From Microbacterium profundi (GTDB lineage Bacteria; Actinomycetota; Actinomycetes; Actinomycetales; Microbacteriaceae), in NCBI RefSeq assembly GCF_000763375.1, contig NZ_JPSY01000001.1, positions 2,108,001 to 2,172,000 of the forward strand: a stretch of DNA of 64,000 nt. Reading direction: 5' to 3'. Shown here one piece after another: positions 17,275 through 25,665 of this stretch (position 1 is the first letter of the stretch; every line of letters starts with the position of its first letter). Both the position numbers and the translations under genes were made by a program. The notes beneath the pieces were generated by a model. The model saw nothing but the letters and a program-made list of their open reading frames with translations. It did no database searches and had not been told where the DNA came from.

Positions 17275-18669
17275 ATGACCAAGCTTCGCCTGGCCATCGT
17301 CGGGGCGGGCCCCGCAGGCATCTACGCCGCCGACATCCTGCTGAAGACCGAGCGCTCCTTCGACGTGTCGATCGACCTGTTCGAGCGGCTGCCTGCGCCC
17401 TACGGTCTCGTCCGTTACGGCGTCGCCCCCGACCACCCGCGCATCAAGGGCGTCATCAACGCCCTCCGCGACGTGCTCGATCGCGGCGACATCCGTATCT
17501 TCGGCAACGTGCACTTCGGTGAGGACATCACCCTCGCCGACCTCAAGAAGCACTACAACGCGGTGATCTTCGCCACCGGCGCCATCCGCGACACGAAGCT
17601 CGACATCCCGGGGATCGACGCCCGAGGATCGTTCGGAGCCGCCGACTTCGTGAGCTGGTTCGACGGCCACCCCGACGTGCCGCGCGATTGGACGCTGGAT
17701 GCCGAATCCGTCGCCGTCCTCGGCAACGGCAACGTCGCACTCGACGTCGCCCGCATCCTCGCCAAGCATGCGGAGGACCTGCTCCCGACTGAGATCTCCG
17801 ACAACGTCCACGCCGGGCTCGAGGCCTCGAACGTCACCGACGTGCACGTGTTCGGCCGCCGCGGACCGGCGCAGGTGAAGTTCACACCCCTCGAGCTGCG
17901 CGAACTCGGCGAATTGCGCGACGTCGACACGGTCGTCTACGACGAGGACTTCGATTACGACGAGGCGTCGCTCGCGGCGATCTCCAGCAACAAGCAGGTC
18001 AAGGTCATCGATCGGGTGCTGCAGCAGTGGCGCACGCGTCCGTCCGTGAACAATTATTCTTCGAACCCTGAGCCTGTCGAAGGGCGAGCATCCCGCCGCC
18101 TGCATCTGCACTTCTGGGCCAAGCCCGTCGAGATCAGGACGGATGCCGAGGGCAAGGTCGCAGCGATCGTCTACGAGCGCACCGAGCCGGACGGCTCCGG
18201 CGGGCTGCGAAGCACCGGCGAACTGCGCGAGATCGCGATCGGCCAGCTCTATCGTGCGGTCGGCTACTTCGGCTCCCCGCTCAAGGACGTGCCGTTCGAC
18301 AAGCGCCACGGCGTCATCCCGAACCACGAGGGTCAGGTGCTCGCGAAGGACTCGAACCAGCGGGTGCCCGGCGTGTACGCCACCGGCTGGATCAAGCGCG
18401 GACCGGTGGGGCTCATCGGCCACACCAAATCCGACGCCATGGAGACCGTGCAGCACCTCGTCAACGACCAGGGTGCGTGGTGGCAGCCGGAGGACCCGTC
18501 AGAGGCGGCGATCCCCGCACTGCTCGAGTCACGCGGCGTCAAGTGGACGGACCTCGAGGGCTGGCATCGACTCGACCAGTACGAGGTCGCCCTCGGCGCG
18601 CCGCACGAGCGTGCGCGTGTGAAGGTCGTTCCGCGCGACGAGATGGTGCGGATCTCGCGCGGCGAGTGA
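17275..18669 (+). CDS. ferredoxin--NADP(+) reductase (FprA-like) with repeat-derived insert
   Basis: Protein of 464 aa of the adrenodoxin-reductase family. FAD motif AIVGAGPAGIYAADILL at the N-terminus, LPAPYGLVRYGVAPDHP, NADPH site VLGNGNVALDVARIL and C-terminal GVYATGWIKRGPVGLIGHTK are present. It passes electrons between NADPH and ferredoxin. Residues about 259-273 (NNYSSNPEPVEGRAS) come from an in-frame copy of a dispersed repeat and have no counterpart in the family as I know it; they fall in a surface-loop region, so the enzyme is probably functional. Confidence 0.9.
   Translation: MTKLRLAIVGAGPAGIYAADILLKTERSFDVSIDLFERLPAPYGLVRYGVAPDHPRIKGVINALRDVLDRGDIRIFGNVHFGEDITLADLKKHYNAVIFATGAIRDTKLDIPGIDARGSFGAADFVSWFDGHPDVPRDWTLDAESVAVLGNGNVALDVARILAKHAEDLLPTEISDNVHAGLEASNVTDVHVFGRRGPAQVKFTPLELRELGELRDVDTVVYDEDFDYDEASLAAISSNKQVKVIDRVLQQWRTRPSVNNYSSNPEPVEGRASRRLHLHFWAKPVEIRTDAEGKVAAIVYERTEPDGSGGLRSTGELREIAIGQLYRAVGYFGSPLKDVPFDKRHGVIPNHEGQVLAKDSNQRVPGVYATGWIKRGPVGLIGHTKSDAMETVQHLVNDQGAWWQPEDPSEAAIPALLESRGVKWTDLEGWHRLDQYEVALGAPHERARVKVVPRDEMVRISRGE
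18066..18084. repeat. REP-like repeat inside the ferredoxin reductase gene
   Basis: CCCTGAGCCTGTCGAAGGG is the same sequence, in reverse orientation, as the repeats after rpsG and near rpsM. Here it is translated in frame (PEPVEG). The reading frame stays open through it. Confidence 0.85.
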
Positions 18670-18727
18670 GGCTCTCTGCGCCCCACGGCGCCGAGGTCGT
18701 CACGAGCCACTGAGTATGGTGGCTTGC

Positions 18728-19849
18728 ATGACCGAATGGGTGCCGGACGTGCTGGGCGACGAGTTCGCGCAGCGCACGCTTCCGCTCGGCGACGATGACG
18801 AGGGTGCTGTCGTCGCGACCCTCGTGCGAGCGCTGCCGACCGCCAACGACGCGCATCGGATGGGGCGATGGGAGCGGGCGGTGCGCAGTCTTCGCGGCCT
18901 GCCCGCACCGGCCGAAGCCGCGCCCCTGCTCGACGGCGTCGATGTGCTGTACGTGCACGGGTGGTCGGACTACTTCTTCCAGAAGCGTCTGGCACGTTTC
19001 TGGACGTCACGCGGCGCGCGGTTCTTCGCGCTCGATCTGCGCAAGTACGGTCGCAGCCTCCGCGACGGCCAGACGCCCGGATACATCGCCGACCTCGCGA
19101 CCTACGATGAGGACATCGCCGCGGCGCTCGAGGTGATCGCGCAGGATGCGGATACCTCGCGCGGTCCGCGTCGTCTGGTGCTCATGGGCCACTCGACGGG
19201 CGGGCTCGTGCTGAGCCTGTGGGCATCTCGGCATCCGGATGCCGCATCCGCCGTCATCCTGAACTCGCCGTGGCTGGAGTTCCAGCTCGCTCCGCTGCGC
19301 GCCGCGCTCGCACCGGTGGTCGAGCTGCAGGCGCGGTTGCGGCCCCTCGACGTCGCGCCGCAGATCGATCTGGGCTTCTACGCCAGGGCGCAGGCTGAGT
19401 CCGCGGATCCGGATGATGCGTTCGAGACGAATCCGGCCTGGCGGCCGGTGCCTTCGATGCCGGTGCACGCCGGCTGGCTGCACGCGATCCTGCGGGGTCA
19501 CCGCGCGGTCGGCGACGGCCTCTCGATCCAGTCGCCGGTGTGCGTGCTGCTCTCGGCGCGCTCGGTGATGCCGTCCCGCTGGTCGGAGGAGCTCACCTCG
19601 GCCGACTCGGTGCTGGTCGTCGACGACATCGCCCGGCGAGCTCTCAGACTCGGCTCATCGGTGACCATCGAACGCATCGACGGCGCTCTTCATGACGTGT
19701 TCCTCTCGCGCAAGGCTGCGCGAGACGATGCCTACGCGCGGCTGGAGCGCTGGGTCACCGGCTGGGTGCACTCGCGGGATCATCCAGCGGGCGGCGCCGT
19801 CGCCGGTGGAGCGGCCGGGTTGCTGGACGGCACGGCCGCCGCGCCGTAG
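18728..19849 (+). CDS. alpha/beta hydrolase (lysophospholipase-like)
   Basis: Protein of 373 aa. Nucleophile elbow LVLMGHSTGGLVLSLWA, early VLYVHGWSDYFFQKRLARFW, a later catalytic Asp candidate in LVVDDIARRA and His in DGALHDVFLS fit a serine hydrolase. Substrate unknown; the family includes lysophospholipases and acylglycerol lipases. ATG 18728 is preferred over ATG 18716 because TATGGT ends seven bases before it, giving a leaderless mRNA. The last 70 bases overlap the convergent serine hydrolase gene. Confidence 0.82.
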   Translation: MTEWVPDVLGDEFAQRTLPLGDDDEGAVVATLVRALPTANDAHRMGRWERAVRSLRGLPAPAEAAPLLDGVDVLYVHGWSDYFFQKRLARFWTSRGARFFALDLRKYGRSLRDGQTPGYIADLATYDEDIAAALEVIAQDADTSRGPRRLVLMGHSTGGLVLSLWASRHPDAASAVILNSPWLEFQLAPLRAALAPVVELQARLRPLDVAPQIDLGFYARAQAESADPDDAFETNPAWRPVPSMPVHAGWLHAILRGHRAVGDGLSIQSPVCVLLSARSVMPSRWSEELTSADSVLVVDDIARRALRLGSSVTIERIDGALHDVFLSRKAARDDAYARLERWVTGWVHSRDHPAGGAVAGGAAGLLDGTAAAP

Positions 19850-21075
19850 AGCGTGGCGATGATCGTCTTGGCCACCACGACCGCTGCCGTCTCGCCGTCG
19901 ACCGGAGATGCGGAGAGATTGGCCGCCACGATGATGGTGTCCTCAGTGTTCGTGTTGTAGACCATGAACGACGAGTAGCCGGGCAGCTGTCCGTCGTGCC
20001 CGAGGATTCCGGGAGCGAACTGCGCGATCCCCCATCCGTAGCCCACGCCGTCGGGCTGTCCGGCGACGGTCGGCTGCACGCTCGCCAGGCGGAGCTTCTG
20101 CGTCTCCGCATCGAGCAGGCCGCCGCCCACGAGCGCCTTCACGTACACGGCGAGGTCGTCGGGTGTCGAGATCGCTCCGCCGGCGGTCCACGCCCATGAC
20201 GGGTTCGCATCCGTCTGGTCGAGGGGAGCGAGGGTGCCGTCCAGCGCGGCCGGGAGCTGGGCCGCAGGCACTGCATACGAATCGATGGTCTCCGCGTTGG
20301 TGCCGAACTGGTAGCCCTGCGCGTGCGGTGAAGGGATGCTCGAGTCCGACGGCTCGGGCAGCAGGGTGCGCGTCATTCCCAGCGGTTCGAAGATCCGCTG
20401 TCGGAAGGCGTCCGATGCCGACATCTCGGTCAGCTCCTCGATCACCAGTCCGAGCAGCACGATGTTCGTGTTGCTGTAGTCGTACTGCGCACCCGGTGCG
20501 AAGTTCGCGGGATGCGCGAACGCGATCGAGAGCAGCTCATCCGGCGTCCAGGCCTTCTGCGGCTCCCGGTCGAGTGCCGCGTTGAAGCCAGGATCGAACG
20601 AGTAGCTGTACAGCCCGCTGCGCATCTCCGACAACTGGGCGATCGTGATGTCCTCGCCGCCGGGGACGTCCGGTCGGAAGTCCGATATCGGGTCGTCGAG
20701 GGCGAGCAGGCCCTCCTCGACCAGCTGCAGGATGACGGTCGACGTCATGGTCTTCGTGTTGCTGCCGATGCGGAACGCGTCATCCAGTGACATCGGCACG
20801 TCGCTTCCGAGTTCAGCGGTGCCGAAGGTCGCAGTCCAGTCGCCCTTCTCGGGCGACAGGATCTTCACGACGACCCCGGGGATCGCGTTCTGCGTCATGA
20901 CCTCGGGGATCTGCGACTCCAGCGCCGCGGCGTACGACGGATCCGCGGCAGGAGTGGCGACGGAGGAGGGGGTCGGAGCGCTCGAGGCGCCGGACGAGCA
21001 TCCGCTCACGAGAAGAACGGCGCTGAGCGCTGTCGCCGCCCACGTGGTCGTCTTCGTTCTGTTCTTCGTCTTCAT
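19780..21075 (-). CDS. serine hydrolase lipoprotein (beta-lactamase/D-Ala-D-Ala carboxypeptidase family)
   Basis: Protein of 431 aa. ATG 21075 has AGGAG seven bases upstream and gives a lipoprotein signal with lipobox LLVSGC (Cys 26). Class C-type motifs are complete: SNTK (Ser 105, Lys 108 in FRIGSNTKT), YSN in YDYSNTN, and HDG in GILGHDGQLPGY. It should be an active extracytoplasmic D-alanyl peptidase, esterase or lactamase-like enzyme. It is second in an operon behind a degenerate paralogue, 26 nt apart, and its 3' end overlaps the convergent hydrolase gene by 70 nt. Confidence 0.88.
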   Translation of the reverse strand: MKTKNRTKTTTWAATALSAVLLVSGCSSGASSAPTPSSVATPAADPSYAAALESQIPEVMTQNAIPGVVVKILSPEKGDWTATFGTAELGSDVPMSLDDAFRIGSNTKTMTSTVILQLVEEGLLALDDPISDFRPDVPGGEDITIAQLSEMRSGLYSYSFDPGFNAALDREPQKAWTPDELLSIAFAHPANFAPGAQYDYSNTNIVLLGLVIEELTEMSASDAFRQRIFEPLGMTRTLLPEPSDSSIPSPHAQGYQFGTNAETIDSYAVPAAQLPAALDGTLAPLDQTDANPSWAWTAGGAISTPDDLAVYVKALVGGGLLDAETQKLRLASVQPTVAGQPDGVGYGWGIAQFAPGILGHDGQLPGYSSFMVYNTNTEDTIIVAANLSASPVDGETAAVVVAKTIIATLYGAAAVPSSNPAAPPATAPPAG

Positions 21076-21101
21076 TGCTGCGCTCCTGGGTCTCATGGCG
21101 T

Positions 21102-22376
21102 TCACGGCCCGGTCGTGGGTGCGGGTGGGGGATTCTCCGGGACGATCTGCGCCGCGAGCTCGGTCGCGAAGTCGGCCGCGAAGTTCTTCAGGTTGCCGCC
21201 CCACTCGTCATCCGTGTAGGTCTGGGCACCCGGAACGACCGAGACGGAGATCGTGACCGAGCCGATCGGCGATTCTGCTTCCGGCAGCGTCGCGACGGCG
21301 GCCTGGTAGCCGCCGAAGAGCGGGGTCTGCATGACCCAGTCGTCGCGGAGGAAGACACCGAGTCCGTACGACCACTGCGGGGTCAGCGTGTGGCATGAGC
21401 GGCAGCCGTCGAGCGGGGCGCCGAAGCCGACGAGATCGGCCCCGATCATCGACTGGTATGACTCGGCACTGAGCAGCTCACCGCGACCCACGATCGCGTC
21501 GAAGCTCTTCGTCATGTCGCCGATCGTGGTCGTTTCGATCGCGCCATGCGGGAGGGTCCACGAGGGATTCCAGTACGTCGAGTCCTCGAACTGTCCGCGC
21601 TCGGCGGTGAAGCCGTGCACGACAGGGCTCGGCACGTGCGCGGTGACGTCTGCGACAGTGCCGTCGAGCTTCAGCGGGTCGAGCACGTACTGCGCGATGA
21701 GCTCGTCGAGCGTCTTGCCGCTCTCCTTCTCGAGCACGTGGCCGAGGATGATGTATCCGGCGTGCGAATAGTCCCAGTTCTCGCCGGGGGCGAAGAGCCT
21801 CGGACTCGCGGCGCTGTAGGCGAGGAGTTCCTCTTCGCTCCAGGCGCGGAACGGATTCGCCGCCTGGGCCGTGAGGAAGTCCGCGTTCGCGACATGATCG
21901 GGGTAGCCGGAGGTCATCGAAGCCAGCATCCGCGGCGTCGCCTGGTCGGCATACGGCAGGTCGGGGAGCCAGCGCGAGATCGGCTCGTCGATGTCGATCA
22001 GGCCCGCATCGGCCATCGCGAGCATGGTGGCGGCCATGTACATGATCGCGACGGCGCCGTTGCGGAAGCGTCCGTCCTCGGTGATCGGGAATCCTGTCAT
22101 CGCGTCGCCGAGCGCCACGGTCTCGATGACACGGCCGTCCACCATCACCTGGGCGACGAGCGACGTGAACCCGTGATCGTCGAACTCCTGCTGAGAGAGG
22201 TCATCGAGCAGGATGCTCGTGGCGTCGGCGAGCTCGGTCTGAGCAGTGCTCTCCACGATCGGAGCCGTCGTGCACCCGGTGACGATCAGAGTGCCGGCCA
22301 GAACGACGAGCAGTGTCGCACGTGGTGCGCGCCGACGCGAACGCGGAGCGACCGATGGCATGCGCGCAGACCTCAT
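21102..22376 (-). CDS. catalytically degenerate serine hydrolase-like lipoprotein
   Basis: Protein of 424 aa with a lipobox VTGC (Cys 35) and the fold signature of class C beta-lactamases (AMADAGLIDIDEPISRWLPDLPYADQ). The nucleophile motif is lost: where the partner has FRIGSNTK this protein has FRNGAVAI (residues 104-111), so both Ser and Lys are gone. YSN is YSH and HxG is replaced by GG. The frame is long and clean, so this looks like a maintained pseudoenzyme, perhaps a binding or regulatory protein. Start ATG 22376 is seven bases after TAGTCT (leaderless); ATG 22361 is the alternative. Confidence 0.8.
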   Translation of the reverse strand: MRSARMPSVAPRSRRRAPRATLLVVLAGTLIVTGCTTAPIVESTAQTELADATSILLDDLSQQEFDDHGFTSLVAQVMVDGRVIETVALGDAMTGFPITEDGRFRNGAVAIMYMAATMLAMADAGLIDIDEPISRWLPDLPYADQATPRMLASMTSGYPDHVANADFLTAQAANPFRAWSEEELLAYSAASPRLFAPGENWDYSHAGYIILGHVLEKESGKTLDELIAQYVLDPLKLDGTVADVTAHVPSPVVHGFTAERGQFEDSTYWNPSWTLPHGAIETTTIGDMTKSFDAIVGRGELLSAESYQSMIGADLVGFGAPLDGCRSCHTLTPQWSYGLGVFLRDDWVMQTPLFGGYQAAVATLPEAESPIGSVTISVSVVPGAQTYTDDEWGGNLKNFAADFATELAAQIVPENPPPAPTTGP

Positions 22377-22546
22377 ACTGGGGAGACTATTCGGGCGCAG
22401 GCCGGCGGAGTAGGGACCTGCGTCGCCAGTTCTCCGAACCGGCCGAGCGGAAGCCGCGTCGCATTTGCGTCTGCGCCGAGACCGCCACCATGATGAGACT
22501 GCGTCGAGCGCGAGATGCGCGCACCTTCCACGACCGGGGATCTTCA

Positions 22547-24292
22547 ATGGGCTCAGGAACGAGTGCGCCGATACGGCGATCCTTCAGCCTGGCGCTCTTG
22601 GCGATCCTGTGCCTCGGACTGCTGCTCGTGCTCATGCTCATCGAGCTGCTGCCGTGGGGCGGTCCGTTCGCTCCGGCGCTCGCCCTCTTCCCGATCAACG
22701 TGCTGATCTATCTCGGCGCCGGCCTGCTCGCCTGGTACCGGCGACCGAGCAACAGCATGGGTGCGTTGATCCTGCTGACCGGCGTATGGGTCTTCCTCGG
22801 CGGTGCGGGGAACACCGACATCCCGTCGCTCGTCCTGCTCGGCACCATCGCCAGCAGCATGCCGCTCGCCGGATTCGTGCACCTGCTGCTGGCATTTCCC
22901 TCCGGCCGGCTGCGCGGTCGGATCTCGCGGGCGACGGTGGCAGTCGCCTACTGCACGTCTCTGCTCCTGCAGGCCCCGCGATACCTGTTCGCGCCTGATC
23001 CTGCCGCCCCTGGTATGGCCCTCGCGGATGCGCCGGAGCTCGCGAGACTCGGCGGTACCGTGCAGGAGGTCGTCGGCTTCATCGTCCTCATCAGCACGAT
23101 GCTGCTGCTGGCGCGCCGGCTGAGGAATGCGTCGAAAGCCGAACGACGCGTTCTCGTGCCGCTGTACGGCTACGGGATCGCCGCCGTCGTCGTGCTGCTG
23201 TTCGCGTCGCGCATCCTGCGCCCGGTCTTCGCATGGGCGCCGCCGGACGTCGCCGCTCTGCAGCTGCTGATGTTCTGCGGCGTTCCCATCGCATTCGCAC
23301 TCGGTATCCTGCGAGGAGGTGTGGCGAGAACAGCTGAGCTCGAAGAGCTCGGAGTCTGGCTGGGTGAGGCCGGCACCAAGCCGGCGATCGGCGCGGCGCT
23401 CTCCCGCGCGCTCGGCGACCCTGCGCTCGAGGTCTGGTTCTGGGTCCCCGGACGCGACGGCTATGTCGATGTCGACGGCGTCGAGGTGACAGTGGCGCGC
23501 GAGGCGCGCCACGAGGTCGAGCCAGTCGAACTGGACGGGCGCCGGATCGGTGCGATCTCGTACGACACCGCGCTCATGGCCGAGCCCGACCTGGTCCGCA
23601 CCGCCGGCCGGGTCGTGGCCATCGCGCTCGATCGTGAGCGGCTGATCGCCGAGCTCCTCGCCAGCCGTCGCGCACTGCAGTCCTCGCGCGAGCGCCTCGT
23701 CGAGGTCGCCGACCGGGAACGTCGTCGCATCGCACAGGATCTGCATGACGGACTCCAGGTACAACTCGTCCTCCTCGCGCTCGAGGCGCAGCAGATCGCC
23801 AACGCGGGCGACGGCGGGACAGCGGTGCGCGAGCGAGCCACCGAGTTGCGCAGGGGCATCGATGCGGCAGCGGCGGGGCTTCGTGAGGTGGTGCACTCGG
23901 TCATGCCTGCCGCGCTGACCCAGCGCGGGCTGTCGGCGGCGGCCGAAGACCTCGTGGATCGGATGCCGGTGCCGACGACGTTGACACTCGGCGTCGTCGA
24001 TCACGAATGCCCGCCGGTGGTCGAGAGCACTGCGTATTTCGTGGTGGCGGAAGCGCTGGCGAACGCGGTGAAGCACTCGCGAGCGAGCGCCATCGCCGTG
24101 CACCTGAGCCGAAGAGGCGATGTCCTGGACGTCGAGGTGCACGACGATGGCGACGGAGGCGCACGAGCCGGGCGGGGCTCCGGCCTCACCGGTATGGTCG
24201 AGCGCGTCGAAGCCATGGGCGGCGAGGTGCACATCGAGAGCGCAAGAGGCAACGGTACGACCATTCGAGCGGAGATCCCATGCGGGTTGTGA
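22547..24292 (+). CDS. sensor histidine kinase (NarL-type two-component system)
   Basis: Protein of 581 aa. About eight hydrophobic helices occupy residues 10-270, then a linker, the HisKA_3 dimerisation segment RERRRIAQDLHDGLQVQLV with the phospho-acceptor His, and the HATPase domain (ALANAVKHSRAS as N-box; DDGDGGARAGRGSGLTGMVERVEAMGG). It is expected to phosphorylate the response regulator whose gene overlaps its end by 13 nt. The signal is unknown. ATG 22547 with GGGGA upstream is chosen; in-frame codons further upstream lie in the promoter region of the divergent lipoprotein operon. Confidence 0.88.
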   Translation: MGSGTSAPIRRSFSLALLAILCLGLLLVLMLIELLPWGGPFAPALALFPINVLIYLGAGLLAWYRRPSNSMGALILLTGVWVFLGGAGNTDIPSLVLLGTIASSMPLAGFVHLLLAFPSGRLRGRISRATVAVAYCTSLLLQAPRYLFAPDPAAPGMALADAPELARLGGTVQEVVGFIVLISTMLLLARRLRNASKAERRVLVPLYGYGIAAVVVLLFASRILRPVFAWAPPDVAALQLLMFCGVPIAFALGILRGGVARTAELEELGVWLGEAGTKPAIGAALSRALGDPALEVWFWVPGRDGYVDVDGVEVTVAREARHEVEPVELDGRRIGAISYDTALMAEPDLVRTAGRVVAIALDRERLIAELLASRRALQSSRERLVEVADRERRRIAQDLHDGLQVQLVLLALEAQQIANAGDGGTAVRERATELRRGIDAAAAGLREVVHSVMPAALTQRGLSAAAEDLVDRMPVPTTLTLGVVDHECPPVVESTAYFVVAEALANAVKHSRASAIAVHLSRRGDVLDVEVHDDGDGGARAGRGSGLTGMVERVEAMGGEVHIESARGNGTTIRAEIPCGL

Positions 24293-24930
24293 TCGGGGAG
24301 GACGAGGCGCTGCTGCGGCGGGGTCTCGAATTGATGCTGGATGATGCCGGCCACGATGTGGTGGCCGTCGCAGCCGATGCCGACGAGCTCGAGAAGGTCG
24401 CCTTCATGCATCAACCGGACCTCGTCGTCACCGACATCCGAATGCCGCCGACCTTCACCGACGAGGGCCTGCTCGCGGCCCTGCGCATCCGTGCCCGGCT
24501 GCCGGGGACGGCAGTCGTCGTGCTGTCGCAGTACGTGCAGCGGCGATACGCCGTCGAGTTGATCTCCGACCAGACGGGAGGAATCGGATACCTCCTCAAA
24601 CAGCGCATCGCCGACGTCGGTCAGTTCCTGGGAGACCTGCGCCGTGTCGGCGAGGGCGGAACGGCCATCGACCCGGACGTGGTGGAGGTCATGGTCTCGC
24701 GCGCTCGCCGATCGGACTCAGCGGTGAGCGCGTTGACGCCGCGGCAGCAGGAGGTGCTGGGACTGATGGCGGAGGGTCGCAGCAACGCGTCGATCGCGGC
24801 GCGGCTGTTCCTCACCGAGAAGGCCGTCGTGCAGCACGCCTCGCGCATCTACACCGCACTCTCGCTGGCGGTCGACTCCGATGCGCATCGGCGCGTGCTT
24901 GCGGTGCTGCAGTATCTGAACAGGGAATGA
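24280..24930 (+). CDS. LuxR/NarL-family response regulator
   Basis: Protein of 216 aa. The receiver domain starts MRVVIGEDEALLRRG with the phospho-acceptor Asp in DLVVTDIRMPP and the conserved Lys in GYLLKQRI. The C-terminal helix-turn-helix LTPRQQEVLGLMAEGRSNAS and the following recognition helix show an unusual LTEKAVVQHASRIY variant. It overlaps the kinase gene, so translation is coupled. Candidate targets are the divergent serine-hydrolase lipoproteins, by position only. Confidence 0.92.
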   Translation: MRVVIGEDEALLRRGLELMLDDAGHDVVAVAADADELEKVAFMHQPDLVVTDIRMPPTFTDEGLLAALRIRARLPGTAVVVLSQYVQRRYAVELISDQTGGIGYLLKQRIADVGQFLGDLRRVGEGGTAIDPDVVEVMVSRARRSDSAVSALTPRQQEVLGLMAEGRSNASIAARLFLTEKAVVQHASRIYTALSLAVDSDAHRRVLAVLQYLNRE

Positions 24931-24946
24931 GTCCGGCGCGGAGGCT

Positions 24947-25435
24947 CTAGCGGAAGTTGATGTACTGCAGATCGACGTCGAGGTCAGAACCCTTCAGCAG
25001 CGCGATGACCGCCTGCAGATCGTCACGGCTCTTGGACTGCACACGCAGCTCATCACCCTGGATCTGACTCTTCACGCTCTTGGGGCCCTCGTCGCGGATG
25101 ATCTTGCTGATCTTCTTCGCGTTCTCGGAGGAGATGCCGTCCTTGAGCGTGGAGGCGATGCGGTACTCCTTGCCGCTGGCGAACGGATCGCCCGATTCGA
25201 GGCTCTTCAGTGAGATGCCGCGCTTGATGAGCTTCGACTGGAACACATCGAGCACGGCCTTCGCCCGCTCCTCGGTGTTCGCCTTGATCAGGACGGACTC
25301 GCCGCTCCATTCGACCGAGGCGCCGGTGCCCTTGAAGTCGTAGCGCTGCTCGATCTCCTTGCGCGCCTGGTTCAGGGCGTTCTCCGCCTCCTGGTGGTCG
25401 ACCTTGCTGACGATGTCGAACGATGAGTCTGCCAT
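24947..25435 (-). CDS. YajQ-family nucleotide-binding protein
   Basis: Protein of 162 aa, full length for YajQ. Diagnostic segments are [54 protein letters not shown] and the C-terminal [12 protein letters not shown]. Family members bind RNA or cyclic di-GMP. It is monocistronic and convergent with the response regulator; the LacI-type operator lies about 40 bp upstream of its start and could in principle touch its promoter. Confidence 0.95.
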   Translation of the reverse strand: MADSSFDIVSKVDHQEAENALNQARKEIEQRYDFKGTGASVEWSGESVLIKANTEERAKAVLDVFQSKLIKRGISLKSLESGDPFASGKEYRIASTLKDGISSENAKKISKIIRDEGPKSVKSQIQGDELRVQSKSRDDLQAVIALLKGSDLDVDLQYINFR

Positions 25436-25473
25436 GGGATCAGTCTACCGATGCGGCATCTCACCGTCGATCT

Positions 25474-25487
25474 TGGAAGCGCTTCCA
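25474..25487. promoter_or_regulatory. LacI-family operator 1
   Basis: TGGAAGCGCTTCCA is a perfect 14-bp palindrome with the central AAGCGCTT typical of LacI/GalR-family sugar repressors. It lies 180 bp upstream of the sugar-binding protein gene and 39 bp upstream of yajQ on the other strand. Confidence 0.75.
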
Positions 25488-25542
25488 CGAAGACCAGCAT
25501 CGGCCCTCGAGTATCACGGCTTGATATCAGCGCACTCAGGCG

Positions 25543-25586
25543 TTGCATCCTTGGGGTGATTCGATGCATACTGTAAGCGCTTGCAG
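25543..25586 (+). promoter_or_regulatory. sugar transporter promoter with LacI-family operator 2
   Basis: A -35 TTGCAT (25543-25548) and -10 CATACT (25567-25572) are separated by 18 bp. A second near-palindrome, CTGTAAGCGCTTGCAG (25571-25586), begins at the -10 box and would cover the start of transcription. With the perfect operator 97 bp upstream this suggests repression by looping. No LacI-type gene is in the window. Confidence 0.65.
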
Positions 25587-25665
25587 GTTTGCAGGCGCGA
25601 ACGGCCTGCACCGGTGCATCCATCGGCAGTGCCGGTCGATCACGCACTGAGAGAGGCACACACCA

